A DNA stretch of 64,000 nt from Rariloculus sp963665575 (GTDB lineage: Bacteria > Pseudomonadota > Gammaproteobacteria > Steroidobacterales > Rariloculaceae), in contig CAXXDW010000006.1 in NCBI GenBank assembly GCA_963665575.2, positions 1,240,001-1,304,000 on the forward strand. The letters run 5' to 3'. A program made the position numbers and the translations under genes. This document shows, in pieces, positions 52,614-61,069 of this stretch. How positions within the stretch are numbered: the stretch's first letter is position 1; every line of letters starts with the position of its first letter. The notes under the pieces were generated by a model that searched no databases, was not told where the DNA came from, and saw nothing but the letters and a program-made list of their open reading frames with translations.

Positions 52614-54062
52614 TCACCGGCGTGCGAGATCCCCTAGTTGCTCCGTCAGCGCCGCGTATGCGGTGTGCGCGGCGCCCGAGAGACCCTCAAGGGACAAGGG
52701 GCTCAACTCGTTCGGGTCGTTCTCGAGATCATAGAACTCCTCGCGCTCGTTGATGACCACGAGCTTGTAGCGTTCGTCGCGGATCGCGGTCCCGACCACG
52801 CTGCCCAACGTGCCCTCGCTCAGCACCCAGGATCGCCGGCTCGGCAGGTTCTCCTGAAACAGGTGATCCGCGATGCTCACGGAGTCGATTGCGAGGTCCT
52901 CGGGCAGCACATCGTCCGGGTCGACTTCCCCAAGTTCAAGTATCGTCGCGAATAGATCGACGGCGTGAGCGAGCGGGCGCTCGACCTTGCCAGCCGCGAT
53001 GCCCGGACCCGTGACGATCAGCGGCACTTCGATCCCGCCCTGATAAACGGTTCCCTTGACGCGGTCCCGGTCCCGGGGCGCGGGGGGATCGTCCCATTCC
53101 ACCGTGCCGTTGTCGCCGAAGAAGATCACGTAGGTGTTCTGCATGGTTTCGTCCGGAATGCTGTCGAGCAGGCGGCCGATCAGCGTGTCCATGGCTTCGA
53201 CCTGCGCAAAGAAATAGGCGCGGTTGTTCTCCTCGGTCTCGAAGTTCGGCGGCAGTTCGCGGGCCGCGCTTCGCAGCAGTTCGCGCGGCGGCAGGTGTAC
53301 CGGGGTGTGGGGATTGGAGTAGGACATCCACAGAAACCACGGGTTGTCGCCCTGCCCGTCGATCCAGCGGATGGCATCTTCGGTGATGTGCGTGTCGTAG
53401 TAGCCCGACTCTGCCGAGAGCCGACCATTCTCCAGGTGCCGCCACGCGAAGTAGCTCGACGGACCGCCGAAAAGTACGCCCGAGTAATGGTCGAAGCCGG
53501 AATCGTTCGGGTGTTGCAGTTGGCCGTTCATGAGATCGGACAGGTGCCATTTGCCGACCGCCGCGGTCGCGTACGGTTCGGGCGCGGCTTTCAACAGTTG
53601 CGGCAACATGAGTTCGCCCGTGGAAGGGCCGCGGGGCCGCAGGTTCGGCGGTACAGGCGGCATGGATGACAGTGCCCCGTTGCCGGCCCCGACGAGACCC
53701 AAAGGCGTATAGACGAGTTCCGTGGTCGCGTGGGCAGGCGGCGTCGGAGTCGGCGCATCCATCGCTGCCCATTGCGACGGGATGGCCGAGCGTACGCCCG
53801 TACGAAACGCATAACGCCCGGTCAGCACCGCCGCGCGCGTCGGCGAGCACACATGCTGCGACCAGAAACGTTCGAAACGCACCCCCTCCGAGGCCAGCCG
53901 ATCGAGTGTCGGAGTTACTGCCGTGGCTTCTCCGATCCCGTAACTTGCCACGGATTCCGTGCCGAGATCGTCCGCGATGATCACGAGAATGTTGGGCGCC
54001 GCGGTGACGGTCGCCGGCAGTACGCTCCAGACTATCGCGAGCGCCGATATGAGTTTTTGCAT
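52614..54062 (-). CDS. Exported type I sulfatase
   Basis: 482 residues. Signal peptide (MQKLISALAIVWSVLPATVTAA), metal ligands in NILVIIADDLGTES, and the formylglycine motif VCSPTRAAVLTGRYA with Cys72 as the residue oxidised to formylglycine. GKWHL and FFGDNGTVEW supply further catalytic residues. A formylglycine-generating enzyme must act on it but none is in the window. Substrate could be an aryl or carbohydrate sulfate. It converges with the flavoprotein-cytochrome operon, with 26 bp between stops. Confidence 0.92.
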   Translation of the reverse strand: MQKLISALAIVWSVLPATVTAAPNILVIIADDLGTESVASYGIGEATAVTPTLDRLASEGVRFERFWSQHVCSPTRAAVLTGRYAFRTGVRSAIPSQWAAMDAPTPTPPAHATTELVYTPLGLVGAGNGALSSMPPVPPNLRPRGPSTGELMLPQLLKAAPEPYATAAVGKWHLSDLMNGQLQHPNDSGFDHYSGVLFGGPSSYFAWRHLENGRLSAESGYYDTHITEDAIRWIDGQGDNPWFLWMSYSNPHTPVHLPPRELLRSAARELPPNFETEENNRAYFFAQVEAMDTLIGRLLDSIPDETMQNTYVIFFGDNGTVEWDDPPAPRDRDRVKGTVYQGGIEVPLIVTGPGIAAGKVERPLAHAVDLFATILELGEVDPDDVLPEDLAIDSVSIADHLFQENLPSRRSWVLSEGTLGSVVGTAIRDERYKLVVINEREEFYDLENDPNELSPLSLEGLSGAAHTAYAALTEQLGDLARR

Positions 54063-54163
54063 GGGAATACCCGGACGATTTGGGGCTTTGTCGATTCTGG
54101 CTATCCGGTTTGACGATTGTCAAGTGGCGCTGCGGTCCGGGGCGGCGTTGCGTACGACTCCGT

Positions 54164-54169
54164 TATAAT
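54164..54169 (+). promoter_or_regulatory. Possible -10 element of the tRNA-Leu/tig region
   Basis: A perfect TATAAT 83 bp before tRNA-Leu. The -35 is not obvious. A REP-like palindrome lies between it and the tRNA, so the tRNA precursor would begin with a strong hairpin. Confidence 0.35.
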
Positions 54170-54189
54170 GGCGGAGCCGCGGCAGGCCG

Positions 54190-54247
54190 GGAGCCTGCGC
54201 CGTAGGAATTCGCGACAGCGCGCAGTGAATTGGTACGGCGCAGGCTC
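54190..54247. repeat. REP-like palindromic repeat, copy C
   Basis: Arms GAGCCTGCGCCGTA and TACGGCGCAGGCTC are exact inverted repeats, with a centre containing GGAATTCGCGACAGCGCGCAGTGAATT in two pieces. Same family as 1702-1762 and 57769-57834. It ends five bases before tRNA-Leu. Confidence 0.75.
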
Positions 54248-54252
54248 TTTGC

Positions 54253-54337
<85 letters not shown>

Positions 54338-54390
54338 GTACAATTGTTCGCCCGGTGCATTGGCGCGGTGGCGCCGGAGAACGGAGGCAC

Positions 54391-55719
54391 ATGGCAAGCA
54401 CGGCAAACCTCGACGTTTCGGTCGAGTCATCCGGGACTTTGCAGCGGCAGATGACGGTGCATGTGCCGTCGGTCGAAATCGAGCGCGAGGTCGCCGCTCG
54501 GCTCAAGAGCGTGGGCAAGACTGCGCGGCTCAAGGGTTTTCGGCCCGGCAAGGTCCCGCCCAAGGTCGTGCGCAAGCGGTTCGGCGGCCAGGTGCGCCAG
54601 GAAGTGATGTCCGATGTCATCCGCACGAGCTTCACGCGCGCGATTACCCAGGAGCAGCTCAACCCGGCCGGCAATCCGTCCATCGAGCCCCTGACCAGTC
54701 AACAGGATGGCCGTTTCAGCTACCGCGCTGTCTTCGAGGTCTATCCGGAGATCGACCTCAAGGGTGTCGAGGGCCTCGCGGTCGAACGGCCCGAGGTCGA
54801 GATCGAGGACAGCGATGTCGACGCCATGATCGACAAGCTGCGCGCGGGTATCGCGACCTGGGAACCCGTGGAACGCGCCGCGGCGACCGGCGACCGCGTG
54901 ACCGTCGACTTTGTCGGCAAGATTCGCAAGAAGGCGTTCGAGGGCGGCGAGGGCAAGGATGTCCGGATCGTTATCGGTTCCGGGCAGGTGATCGACGACT
55001 TCGACAAGGCGCTCCAGGGCGCCACGGTCGGCGACGAGAAGCGCGCCCGGGTCAAGTTTCCGAAGGACTACCCGGTGGAGGAACTTGGGGGGAAGCGCGC
55101 GACGTTCGAGATCAGCGTGCATGGCGTCGAAGCACAGGTGCTGCCCGAGATCGACGAGGAATTCCTGGCCGGGTTCGGCATCGAGGACGGCGGCGTGGAG
55201 CAGCTCAGGACCCAGGTACGTGACAACATGCAGCGCGAGCTCGACGAGCGGTTGAGGTCGACGATGAACAACACCGTACTCGAAGCGTTTCTCAAGGCCA
55301 ACGATGTCGAGGTGCCGAACTCGCTCGTCGAGCAGGAGATCAGTTTCCTGCAGGCCGAAGCGATGCGCAGGCTTGGGACCGACGATCCCGAGCAGGCTCC
55401 GGCCAGAGACGCCTTTGCCGCCGGGGCGGCCAGGCGCGTCAAGATCTCGCTGCTCGTTCAGGAATTCATCGCCCGGCAGGGACTCGCACTCGACCGCTCG
55501 CGCGTGGACGAGCGCATAGAGAGTCTCACTGCGCCGTACGAGGACCCGCAGGAAGCCGCACAGATCTACCGGAGCAACAGCGATCTCATGGCTCAGGTGG
55601 AGTCGGCCGTGGTTCAGGACCAGGTTGTGGAACTGCTGACCGAGCGGGCCCGGGTTACCGGCAAGAAAATCGGTTTCGACAAATTCATGGGTAGCGCCGA
55701 CGCCGCGGAATCCGCATAG
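54391..55719 (+). CDS. tig: Trigger factor
   Basis: Ribosome-associated chaperone and prolyl isomerase. Ribosome-binding motif in GFRPGKVPPKVVRKRFG (about 47-63), PPIase FKBP-like domain (about 155-240: GDRVTVDFVGKIRKKAFEGGEGKDVRIVIGSGQVI, read in parts) and a helical C-terminal domain from about 250. ATG 54391 has ACGGAGG upstream. 442 residues. Heads the tig-clpP-clpX-lon cluster. Confidence 0.96.
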   Translation: MASTANLDVSVESSGTLQRQMTVHVPSVEIEREVAARLKSVGKTARLKGFRPGKVPPKVVRKRFGGQVRQEVMSDVIRTSFTRAITQEQLNPAGNPSIEPLTSQQDGRFSYRAVFEVYPEIDLKGVEGLAVERPEVEIEDSDVDAMIDKLRAGIATWEPVERAAATGDRVTVDFVGKIRKKAFEGGEGKDVRIVIGSGQVIDDFDKALQGATVGDEKRARVKFPKDYPVEELGGKRATFEISVHGVEAQVLPEIDEEFLAGFGIEDGGVEQLRTQVRDNMQRELDERLRSTMNNTVLEAFLKANDVEVPNSLVEQEISFLQAEAMRRLGTDDPEQAPARDAFAAGAARRVKISLLVQEFIARQGLALDRSRVDERIESLTAPYEDPQEAAQIYRSNSDLMAQVESAVVQDQVVELLTERARVTGKKIGFDKFMGSADAAESA

Positions 55720-55749
55720 ATTCGGCAGTCACCGGTTGAGGAACGAATA

Positions 55750-56367
55750 GTGAGCACGAAAGGACTTAATCTCGTCCCGATGGTCGTTGAGCAGACGGCC
55801 CGTGGCGAGCGCGCGTACGATATCTACTCGCGGCTGCTCAAGGATCGGATCGTTTTCGTTGTCGGCGGCGTCGACGACCACGTCGCGAACGTTGTCGTGG
55901 CGCAGTTGCTGTTCCTGGAGTCGGAGAACTCCGACAAGGACATTCATCTGTACATCAACTCGCCTGGCGGCATCGTCAGCGCGGGGCTGTCCATTTACGA
56001 CACGATGCAGTTCATCAAGTGCGATGTCAGCACGATCTGCGTCGGTCAGGCCGCGAGCATGGGCGCGCTGCTGCTGGCCGGCGGCGAGCAGGGCAAGCGC
56101 TTCTGTCTGCCGCATTCGCGCGTCATGATCCATCAGCCGAGCGGCGGGTTTCAGGGGCAGGCGTCGGACATCGACATCCATGCCCGCGAAGTCCTCAAGT
56201 TGCGCGAGCAACTCAACGTTATCCTGGCAAGGCACACGGCCCAGACGGTCGAGCAGATCGCCCTGGACAGCGATCGGGACAACTTCATGGACGCCGCGGC
56301 GGCCGTCGAGTACGGGCTGATCGACGCCGTGCTCAAAAAGCGAACGGACGACGGTAGTAATCGCTGA
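55750..56367 (+). CDS. clpP: ATP-dependent Clp protease proteolytic subunit
   Basis: Serine protease that forms a 14-mer chamber and works with ClpX or ClpA. Catalytic Ser in GQAASMGALLL, His in LPHSRVMIHQP and Asp in DSDRDNFM. 205 residues. Start is GTG 55750, fixed by TKGLNLVPMVVEQTARGERAYD. N-terminal prosequence is short. Follows tig by 30 bp and precedes clpX by 121 bp. Confidence 0.96.
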   Translation: MSTKGLNLVPMVVEQTARGERAYDIYSRLLKDRIVFVVGGVDDHVANVVVAQLLFLESENSDKDIHLYINSPGGIVSAGLSIYDTMQFIKCDVSTICVGQAASMGALLLAGGEQGKRFCLPHSRVMIHQPSGGFQGQASDIDIHAREVLKLREQLNVILARHTAQTVEQIALDSDRDNFMDAAAAVEYGLIDAVLKKRTDDGSNR

Positions 56368-56488
56368 CAAGTCAATGGCTTAGGGTTCAAGTTTCGTGTC
56401 TGCCAAATGCGAATCCCGGCTTTGCAGACGTTCGGCACTAATGCTATAACGCCAGAACACGCATCCTGGACGGGCGGAAGGACTGCAC

Positions 56489-57769
56489 ATGACTGACGAC
56501 TCTCGCAGCAAACCCGACGACGGTAAGTTGCTTTACTGCTCGTTTTGCGGGAAGAGCCAGCACGAAGTCCGCAAATTGATCGCAGGCCCCTCCGTATTCA
56601 TATGCGATGAGTGCGTTGAACTGTGCAACGACATCATCCGTGAGGAACTCGACGATCGTGCCGAGCGCGGCCGGGACGATCTGCCCAAGCCGCAGGAAAT
56701 CAAGGCCGTCCTCGACGAGTACGTGATCGGCCAGCAGATCGCCAAGAAGGTCCTTTCCGTCGCGGTCTACAATCATTACAAGCGGCTGCAGACGCGCTTC
56801 AAGGACAAGGGCAAGCAGGATGTGGAACTCGCCAAGAGCAACATCCTGCTGATCGGCCCGACCGGTTGCGGCAAGACGCTGCTTGCCGAGACGCTGGCGC
56901 GCCTGCTCAATGTGCCGTTCACGATCGCCGATGCCACGACACTGACCGAGGCGGGTTACGTCGGCGAGGACGTCGAGAACATCATTCAGAAGTTGCTGCA
57001 GAAGTGCGACTACGACGTCGAGAAGGCACAGACGGGCATCGTCTATATCGACGAGATCGACAAGATTTCACGCAAGTCCGACAACCCCTCGATCACGCGG
57101 GACGTGTCCGGGGAAGGCGTCCAGCAGGCACTTCTCAAGCTCATCGAGGGTACGGTTGCGTCGGTGCCGCCGCAGGGCGGTCGCAAGCACCCGCAGCAGG
57201 AATTCCTGCAGATCGACACCTCGAACATCCTGTTCGTCTGTGGCGGCGCGTTTTCCGGCCTCGACAAGATCATCCTCAATCGCTCCAGGCGCAGCGGTAT
57301 CGGCTTCGTGGCCGACGTGCGAGGCGCCGACTCCAGGCAGAACATCGGCGAGGTGCTCGGCGACGTGGAGCCGGAGGATCTGATCAGGTATGGGTTGATT
57401 CCCGAGTTCGTCGGTCGTCTGCCCGTCGTCGCGACGCTCGAGGAACTTGACGAGGACGCGCTCGTGGAGATTCTGGTCCAGCCGAAGAACGCGCTGACCA
57501 AGCAGTACCAACGCCTGTTCGAGATGGAAGGGGCGCAGCTCGAGTTCCGCGAGGACGCCCTGCGAGCCATCGCGTACAGGGCCATGCGGCGCAAGACCGG
57601 CGCACGCGGACTTCGGACGATTCTCGAAAACGTATTGCTCGACACGATGTACGACCTGCCGTCGATGACGAGCGCAACCAAGGTCGTCGTCGACGACGCC
57701 GTGGTTACCGGCGACACGAAGCCCTACGTCATCTACGAGACCGAGGAGCGGGCGGCCGTCGGAGACTAG
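56489..57769 (+). CDS. clpX: ATP-dependent Clp protease ATP-binding subunit ClpX
   Basis: AAA+ unfoldase that feeds tagged substrates, such as SsrA proteins, to ClpP. N-terminal zinc domain LYCSFCGKSQ...FICDECVELC, Walker A GPTGCGKTLLAE, Walker B IVYIDEIDKI, ClpP-contact IGF-type loop near RSGIGFVADV and sensor motif in RKTGARGLRTILE. 426 residues. The stop codon abuts a REP-like palindrome. Confidence 0.96.
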   Translation: MTDDSRSKPDDGKLLYCSFCGKSQHEVRKLIAGPSVFICDECVELCNDIIREELDDRAERGRDDLPKPQEIKAVLDEYVIGQQIAKKVLSVAVYNHYKRLQTRFKDKGKQDVELAKSNILLIGPTGCGKTLLAETLARLLNVPFTIADATTLTEAGYVGEDVENIIQKLLQKCDYDVEKAQTGIVYIDEIDKISRKSDNPSITRDVSGEGVQQALLKLIEGTVASVPPQGGRKHPQQEFLQIDTSNILFVCGGAFSGLDKIILNRSRRSGIGFVADVRGADSRQNIGEVLGDVEPEDLIRYGLIPEFVGRLPVVATLEELDEDALVEILVQPKNALTKQYQRLFEMEGAQLEFREDALRAIAYRAMRRKTGARGLRTILENVLLDTMYDLPSMTSATKVVVDDAVVTGDTKPYVIYETEERAAVGD

Positions 57770-57834
57770 GAGCCTGCGCCGCAGGAAGTCGCGAAAGCGG
57801 ATTCAGAGCCGTGAATTCCTGCGCCTCGGGCTCC
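57769..57834. repeat. REP-like palindromic repeat, copy B
   Basis: Inverted repeat from GGAGCCTGCGCCGCAGGAA to TTCCTGCGCCTCGGGCTCC (19-bp arms, three mismatches) with the family's conserved centre GTCGCGAAAGCG...GCCGTGAA. Starts at the last base of the clpX stop codon. Confidence 0.8.
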
Positions 57835-57842
57835 TGACGACG

Positions 57843-57870
57843 GTTGATTTCCGGGCGGACCGCCCCAAGC
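57843..57870 (+). promoter_or_regulatory. Possible heat-shock (sigma32) promoter for lon
   Basis: GTTGATT at 57843-57849 and CCCCAAGC at 57863-57870 are 13 bp apart, close to the sigma32 pattern CTTGAAA-N13-CCCCATNT. It lies 57 bp before the lon ATG. lon is a heat-shock gene in E. coli, which supports the reading. Confidence 0.4.
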
Positions 57871-57927
57871 TGTAGTCACAACGCCCGCAGGCGTTCTTTC
57901 GCGCGGGCAAGCATTCTGGAATAACGC

Positions 57928-60348
57928 ATGGAAACTGTCAGCTCCGAAGTCGCAAGCCGCGGGCGCGTACCGATATTGCCGCTCAGGGATGTCGTCGTCT
58001 ATCCGCACATGGTGATTCCGCTCTTCGTCGGGCGGGCCAGGTCCATCGTCGCGCTCGATCAGGCCATGGCGTCCGGGAAGGAAATCTTCCTCGTCGCACA
58101 GACTCAGGCGGACGTCGACGAGCCCGCAGAGTCGGACCTTTACCGGATCGGGACCCTCGCCAAGATCCTGCAACTGCTCAAGTTGCCCGACGGCACGGTC
58201 AAGGTGCTCGTCGAGGGCGCGACGCGCGCCCGGATGCACGATCTTGAGATCGACGAGTGCTTTACGGCGGAGGCCGAGACGCTGGTCGAGGACGAGGAAG
58301 GCGACGAACGCGAGATGGATGTCCTGTCCCGCTCGGTCGTGACACGATTCGAGCAGTACGTGAAGCTCAACAAGAAGATCCCGCCCGAGATTCTCACTTC
58401 GCTGGCCGGCATCGATTCGAACAGCCGGCTGGCCGATACCGTAGCCGCGCACATGGCGCTGAAGCTTTCCGAGAAGCAGAAGATTCTGGAACTCATCTCC
58501 ATCCGGCCGCGCCTCGAGCACGTGCTCGGCCTGATCGACAGCGAGATCGACATGCTCGGTATCGAGAAGCGGATTCGCGGTCGCGTCAAGCAGCAGATGG
58601 AGAAGAGCCAGCGCGAGTACTACCTGAATGAACAGATGAAGGCCATTCAGAAGGAACTCGGCGACATGGACGAGGCGCCGAACGAGCTTGCCGAACTCGA
58701 GAAGAAGATCAAGTCCGCCGGCATGTCAAAGGAAGGCCGCGAGAAGGCCACGTCCGAACTCAACAAGCTCAAGCTCATGTCGCCGATGTCGGCGGAAGCG
58801 ACGGTCGTCAGGAACTACGTCGATTGGCTGGTCAAGGTGCCCTGGAAGAAGCGCACGAAGGTGCACGACAACCTTCTGCAAGCCGAGCAGGTGCTCGAGG
58901 AAGATCACTACGGTCTTGAGAAGGTCAAGGAGCGGATTCTCGAGTTTCTGGCGGTCCAGCAACGCGTCAGGGAGCTCAAGGGGCCGATCCTCTGTCTGGT
59001 CGGGCCTCCGGGCGTCGGCAAGACCTCGCTCGGACAGAGCATCGCGCGCGCCACGAACCGCAAGTTCGTGCGCATGTCGCTCGGCGGTGTCCGGGACGAA
59101 GCGGAGATTCGCGGTCACCGCAGGACCTACATCGGCTCGATGCCCGGCAAGATTCTCCAGAACCTCGGCAAGGCCAAGGTGCGCAATCCCCTGTTCCTGC
59201 TCGATGAAGTCGACAAGATGTCGATGGATTTCCGCGGCGATCCGTCCTCGGCCCTGCTCGAGGTCCTGGATCCGGAGCAGAATTCGACCTTCAACGATCA
59301 CTATCTGGAGGTCGACTTCGATCTCTCTGAAGTGATGTTCGTCTGCACGGCCAACAGCCTGAACATCCCTCCGCCGCTGCTTGATCGCATGGAAGTCATC
59401 CGCTTGCCCGGTTACACCGAGGACGAGAAGCTCAATATCGCCAAGCGATACCTGAATCCGAAGCAGATGAGCCAGAACGGGCTTGAGAAGAGCGAGATCG
59501 CGATTTCCGACACGGCGATCATCGACATCATCCGCTATTACACGCGCGAGGCCGGGGTCAGGAATCTCGAGCGCGAGGTCGCGAAAATCTGCCGCAAGGT
59601 GGTCAAGCAACTGTTGCTCAGGCCGCGCAAGAAGGCCCTGCGCGTCAATCATCGCAATGTCGGCAAGTATCTGGGCGTGCGCCGGTTCCGCTACGGGCGT
59701 GCCGAGGAGAACGACCAGATCGGTCAGGTAACCGGGCTCGCCTGGACGGAGGTCGGCGGCGAGCTGCTGACCATCGAGGCGGCAACCGTGTCCGGCAAGG
59801 GGAAGCTCATCCTTACCGGGCAGCTCGGCAACGTAATGCAGGAATCCGTCCAGGCCGCGATGACGGTCGTTCGCAGCCGGGCAGCTGTGCTCGGCATTGA
59901 CGAGGAATTTCCGCAGAAGCTCGACGTCCATGTTCATGTCCCGGAGGGCGCGACTCCGAAGGACGGACCGTCCGCCGGCATCGGAATGTGTGTGGCGCTC
60001 GTGTCGTCGCTGACGAAAATTCCTGCGCGTTCCAATTGCGCAATGACCGGAGAAATCACGCTGCGCGGGGAGGTGCTGCCGATCGGCGGCCTGAAAGAGA
60101 AGCTGCTTGCGGCCAACCGCGGAGGCATCGACAAGGTGCTGATTCCCTCGGACAACGAAAAGGATCTCGTGGAAATCCCCAGGAATATCAAGGACAAGTT
60201 GGAGATCATTCCGGTCAAGTGGATTGACGAGGTGTTCGACCTCGCGTTGCAGCATCGGCCGCATCCGAAGCCCACCGAGCCGGCTGCCGCCGAACGCGAA
60301 TCCGCAGCGCAGGACGGCGACCCGAACGAGGCCCATTTGCCTCACTAG
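57928..60348 (+). CDS. lon: ATP-dependent protease Lon
   Basis: Homohexameric AAA+ serine protease that removes damaged and regulatory proteins. LonN substrate-binding domain at the N-terminus (PILPLRDVVVYPHMVIPLFVGR), AAA+ core with Walker A GPPGVGKTSLGQSIA, and a protease domain with the Ser-Lys dyad: Ser in PKDGPSAGIGM and Lys in GGLKEKLLAANRGG. 806 residues. A 158-bp gap with a REP-like repeat and a possible sigma32 promoter separates it from clpX. Confidence 0.96.
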   Translation: METVSSEVASRGRVPILPLRDVVVYPHMVIPLFVGRARSIVALDQAMASGKEIFLVAQTQADVDEPAESDLYRIGTLAKILQLLKLPDGTVKVLVEGATRARMHDLEIDECFTAEAETLVEDEEGDEREMDVLSRSVVTRFEQYVKLNKKIPPEILTSLAGIDSNSRLADTVAAHMALKLSEKQKILELISIRPRLEHVLGLIDSEIDMLGIEKRIRGRVKQQMEKSQREYYLNEQMKAIQKELGDMDEAPNELAELEKKIKSAGMSKEGREKATSELNKLKLMSPMSAEATVVRNYVDWLVKVPWKKRTKVHDNLLQAEQVLEEDHYGLEKVKERILEFLAVQQRVRELKGPILCLVGPPGVGKTSLGQSIARATNRKFVRMSLGGVRDEAEIRGHRRTYIGSMPGKILQNLGKAKVRNPLFLLDEVDKMSMDFRGDPSSALLEVLDPEQNSTFNDHYLEVDFDLSEVMFVCTANSLNIPPPLLDRMEVIRLPGYTEDEKLNIAKRYLNPKQMSQNGLEKSEIAISDTAIIDIIRYYTREAGVRNLEREVAKICRKVVKQLLLRPRKKALRVNHRNVGKYLGVRRFRYGRAEENDQIGQVTGLAWTEVGGELLTIEAATVSGKGKLILTGQLGNVMQESVQAAMTVVRSRAAVLGIDEEFPQKLDVHVHVPEGATPKDGPSAGIGMCVALVSSLTKIPARSNCAMTGEITLRGEVLPIGGLKEKLLAANRGGIDKVLIPSDNEKDLVEIPRNIKDKLEIIPVKWIDEVFDLALQHRPHPKPTEPAAAERESAAQDGDPNEAHLPH

Positions 60349-60367
60349 CGTGACGTCATCGGGCCGG

Positions 60368-60397
60368 TTGACACGTCAAAATCCGCCTTGGTATAAG
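60368..60397 (+). promoter_or_regulatory. Sigma70 promoter of hupB
   Basis: TTGACA at 60368-60373 and TATAAG at 60392-60397 with an 18-bp spacer, in the lon-hupB gap and about 140 bp before the hupB ATG. Perfect -35 and near-consensus -10. Confidence 0.6.
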
Positions 60398-60540
60398 ATC
60401 AGCTTTCTTGAAGTCCCCGCACGCGCAACCGGTAGGCGGAGACGGTGTCCGCCTCCGGAGGACCAAGAGAAGTACTTAGGGAGACGTCGTCAGGCGTTTT
60501 GGGGTAATTAACGAGTCGCGAAAGCGCGTAAGGGATTGGA

Positions 60541-60813
60541 ATGAACAAAGCCAAGTTGATTGATGCCGTAGCAAGTGCCGCAAACCTGTCCAGGGCTGAT
60601 GCCGGTCGTGCGGTGGATGCCGTCGTAGCCAGCGTTGCGTCGGCGTTGAGTGATGGAGAACAGGTTTCGGTGGTGGGTTTCGGCACGTTCAGCGTCAAGC
60701 ACAGGGCTGCCAGAAGCGGACGCAATCCGAGAACCGGGGAGACGATCCAGATCGCGGCAAGTAACGTACCGGGGTTCAAGGCTGGCAAGGCATTGAGGGA
60801 TGCCGTAAATTAG
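60541..60813 (+). CDS. hupB: DNA-binding protein HU-beta
   Basis: Small nucleoid protein that bends DNA as a dimer. 90 residues with the whole HU signature: MNKAKLIDAVASAANLSRAD, VVGFGTFSVKHRAARSGRNP with the beta-arm, then PRTGETIQIAASNVPGFKAGKALRDAV. Located after lon as in most gammaproteobacteria. tRNA-Val begins 15 bp past its stop, so it may be cotranscribed with two tRNAs. Confidence 0.96.
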   Translation: MNKAKLIDAVASAANLSRADAGRAVDAVVASVASALSDGEQVSVVGFGTFSVKHRAARSGRNPRTGETIQIAASNVPGFKAGKALRDAVN

Positions 60814-60828
60814 CCGGTTCGATCCCGG

Positions 60829-60904
60829 GGGTGCTTAGCTCAGCTGGGAGAGCGTCGCCCTTACAAGGCGAAGGTCGGGGGTTCGATCCCCTCAGCACCC
60901 ACCA
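60829..60904 (+). tRNA. tRNA-Val (anticodon TAC)
   Basis: 76 nt including CCA. Acceptor GGGTGCT/AGCACCC, anticodon stem TCGCC/GGCGA with loop CTTACAA, T-arm GGGGGTTCGATCCCC. Confidence 0.95.
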
Positions 60905-60915
60905 CAGCAAATGCC

Positions 60916-60992
60916 GGAGTGGTAGTTCAGCTGGTTAGAATACCGGCCTGTCACGCCGGGGGTCGCGGGTTCGAGTCCCGTCCACTCCGCCA
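60916..60992 (+). tRNA. tRNA-Asp (anticodon GTC)
   Basis: 77 nt including CCA. Acceptor GGAGTGG/CCACTCC, anticodon stem CCGGC/GCCGG with loop CTGTCAC, T-arm GCGGGTTCGAGTCCCGT. Confidence 0.95.
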
Positions 60993-61069
60993 GATTGACT
61001 GATTGGGACAGGTTTGCTGCTGCGTAAGAGCGCGCGCAAATCTGTCCCTTCGGTTTTTGTGAGCAAATC

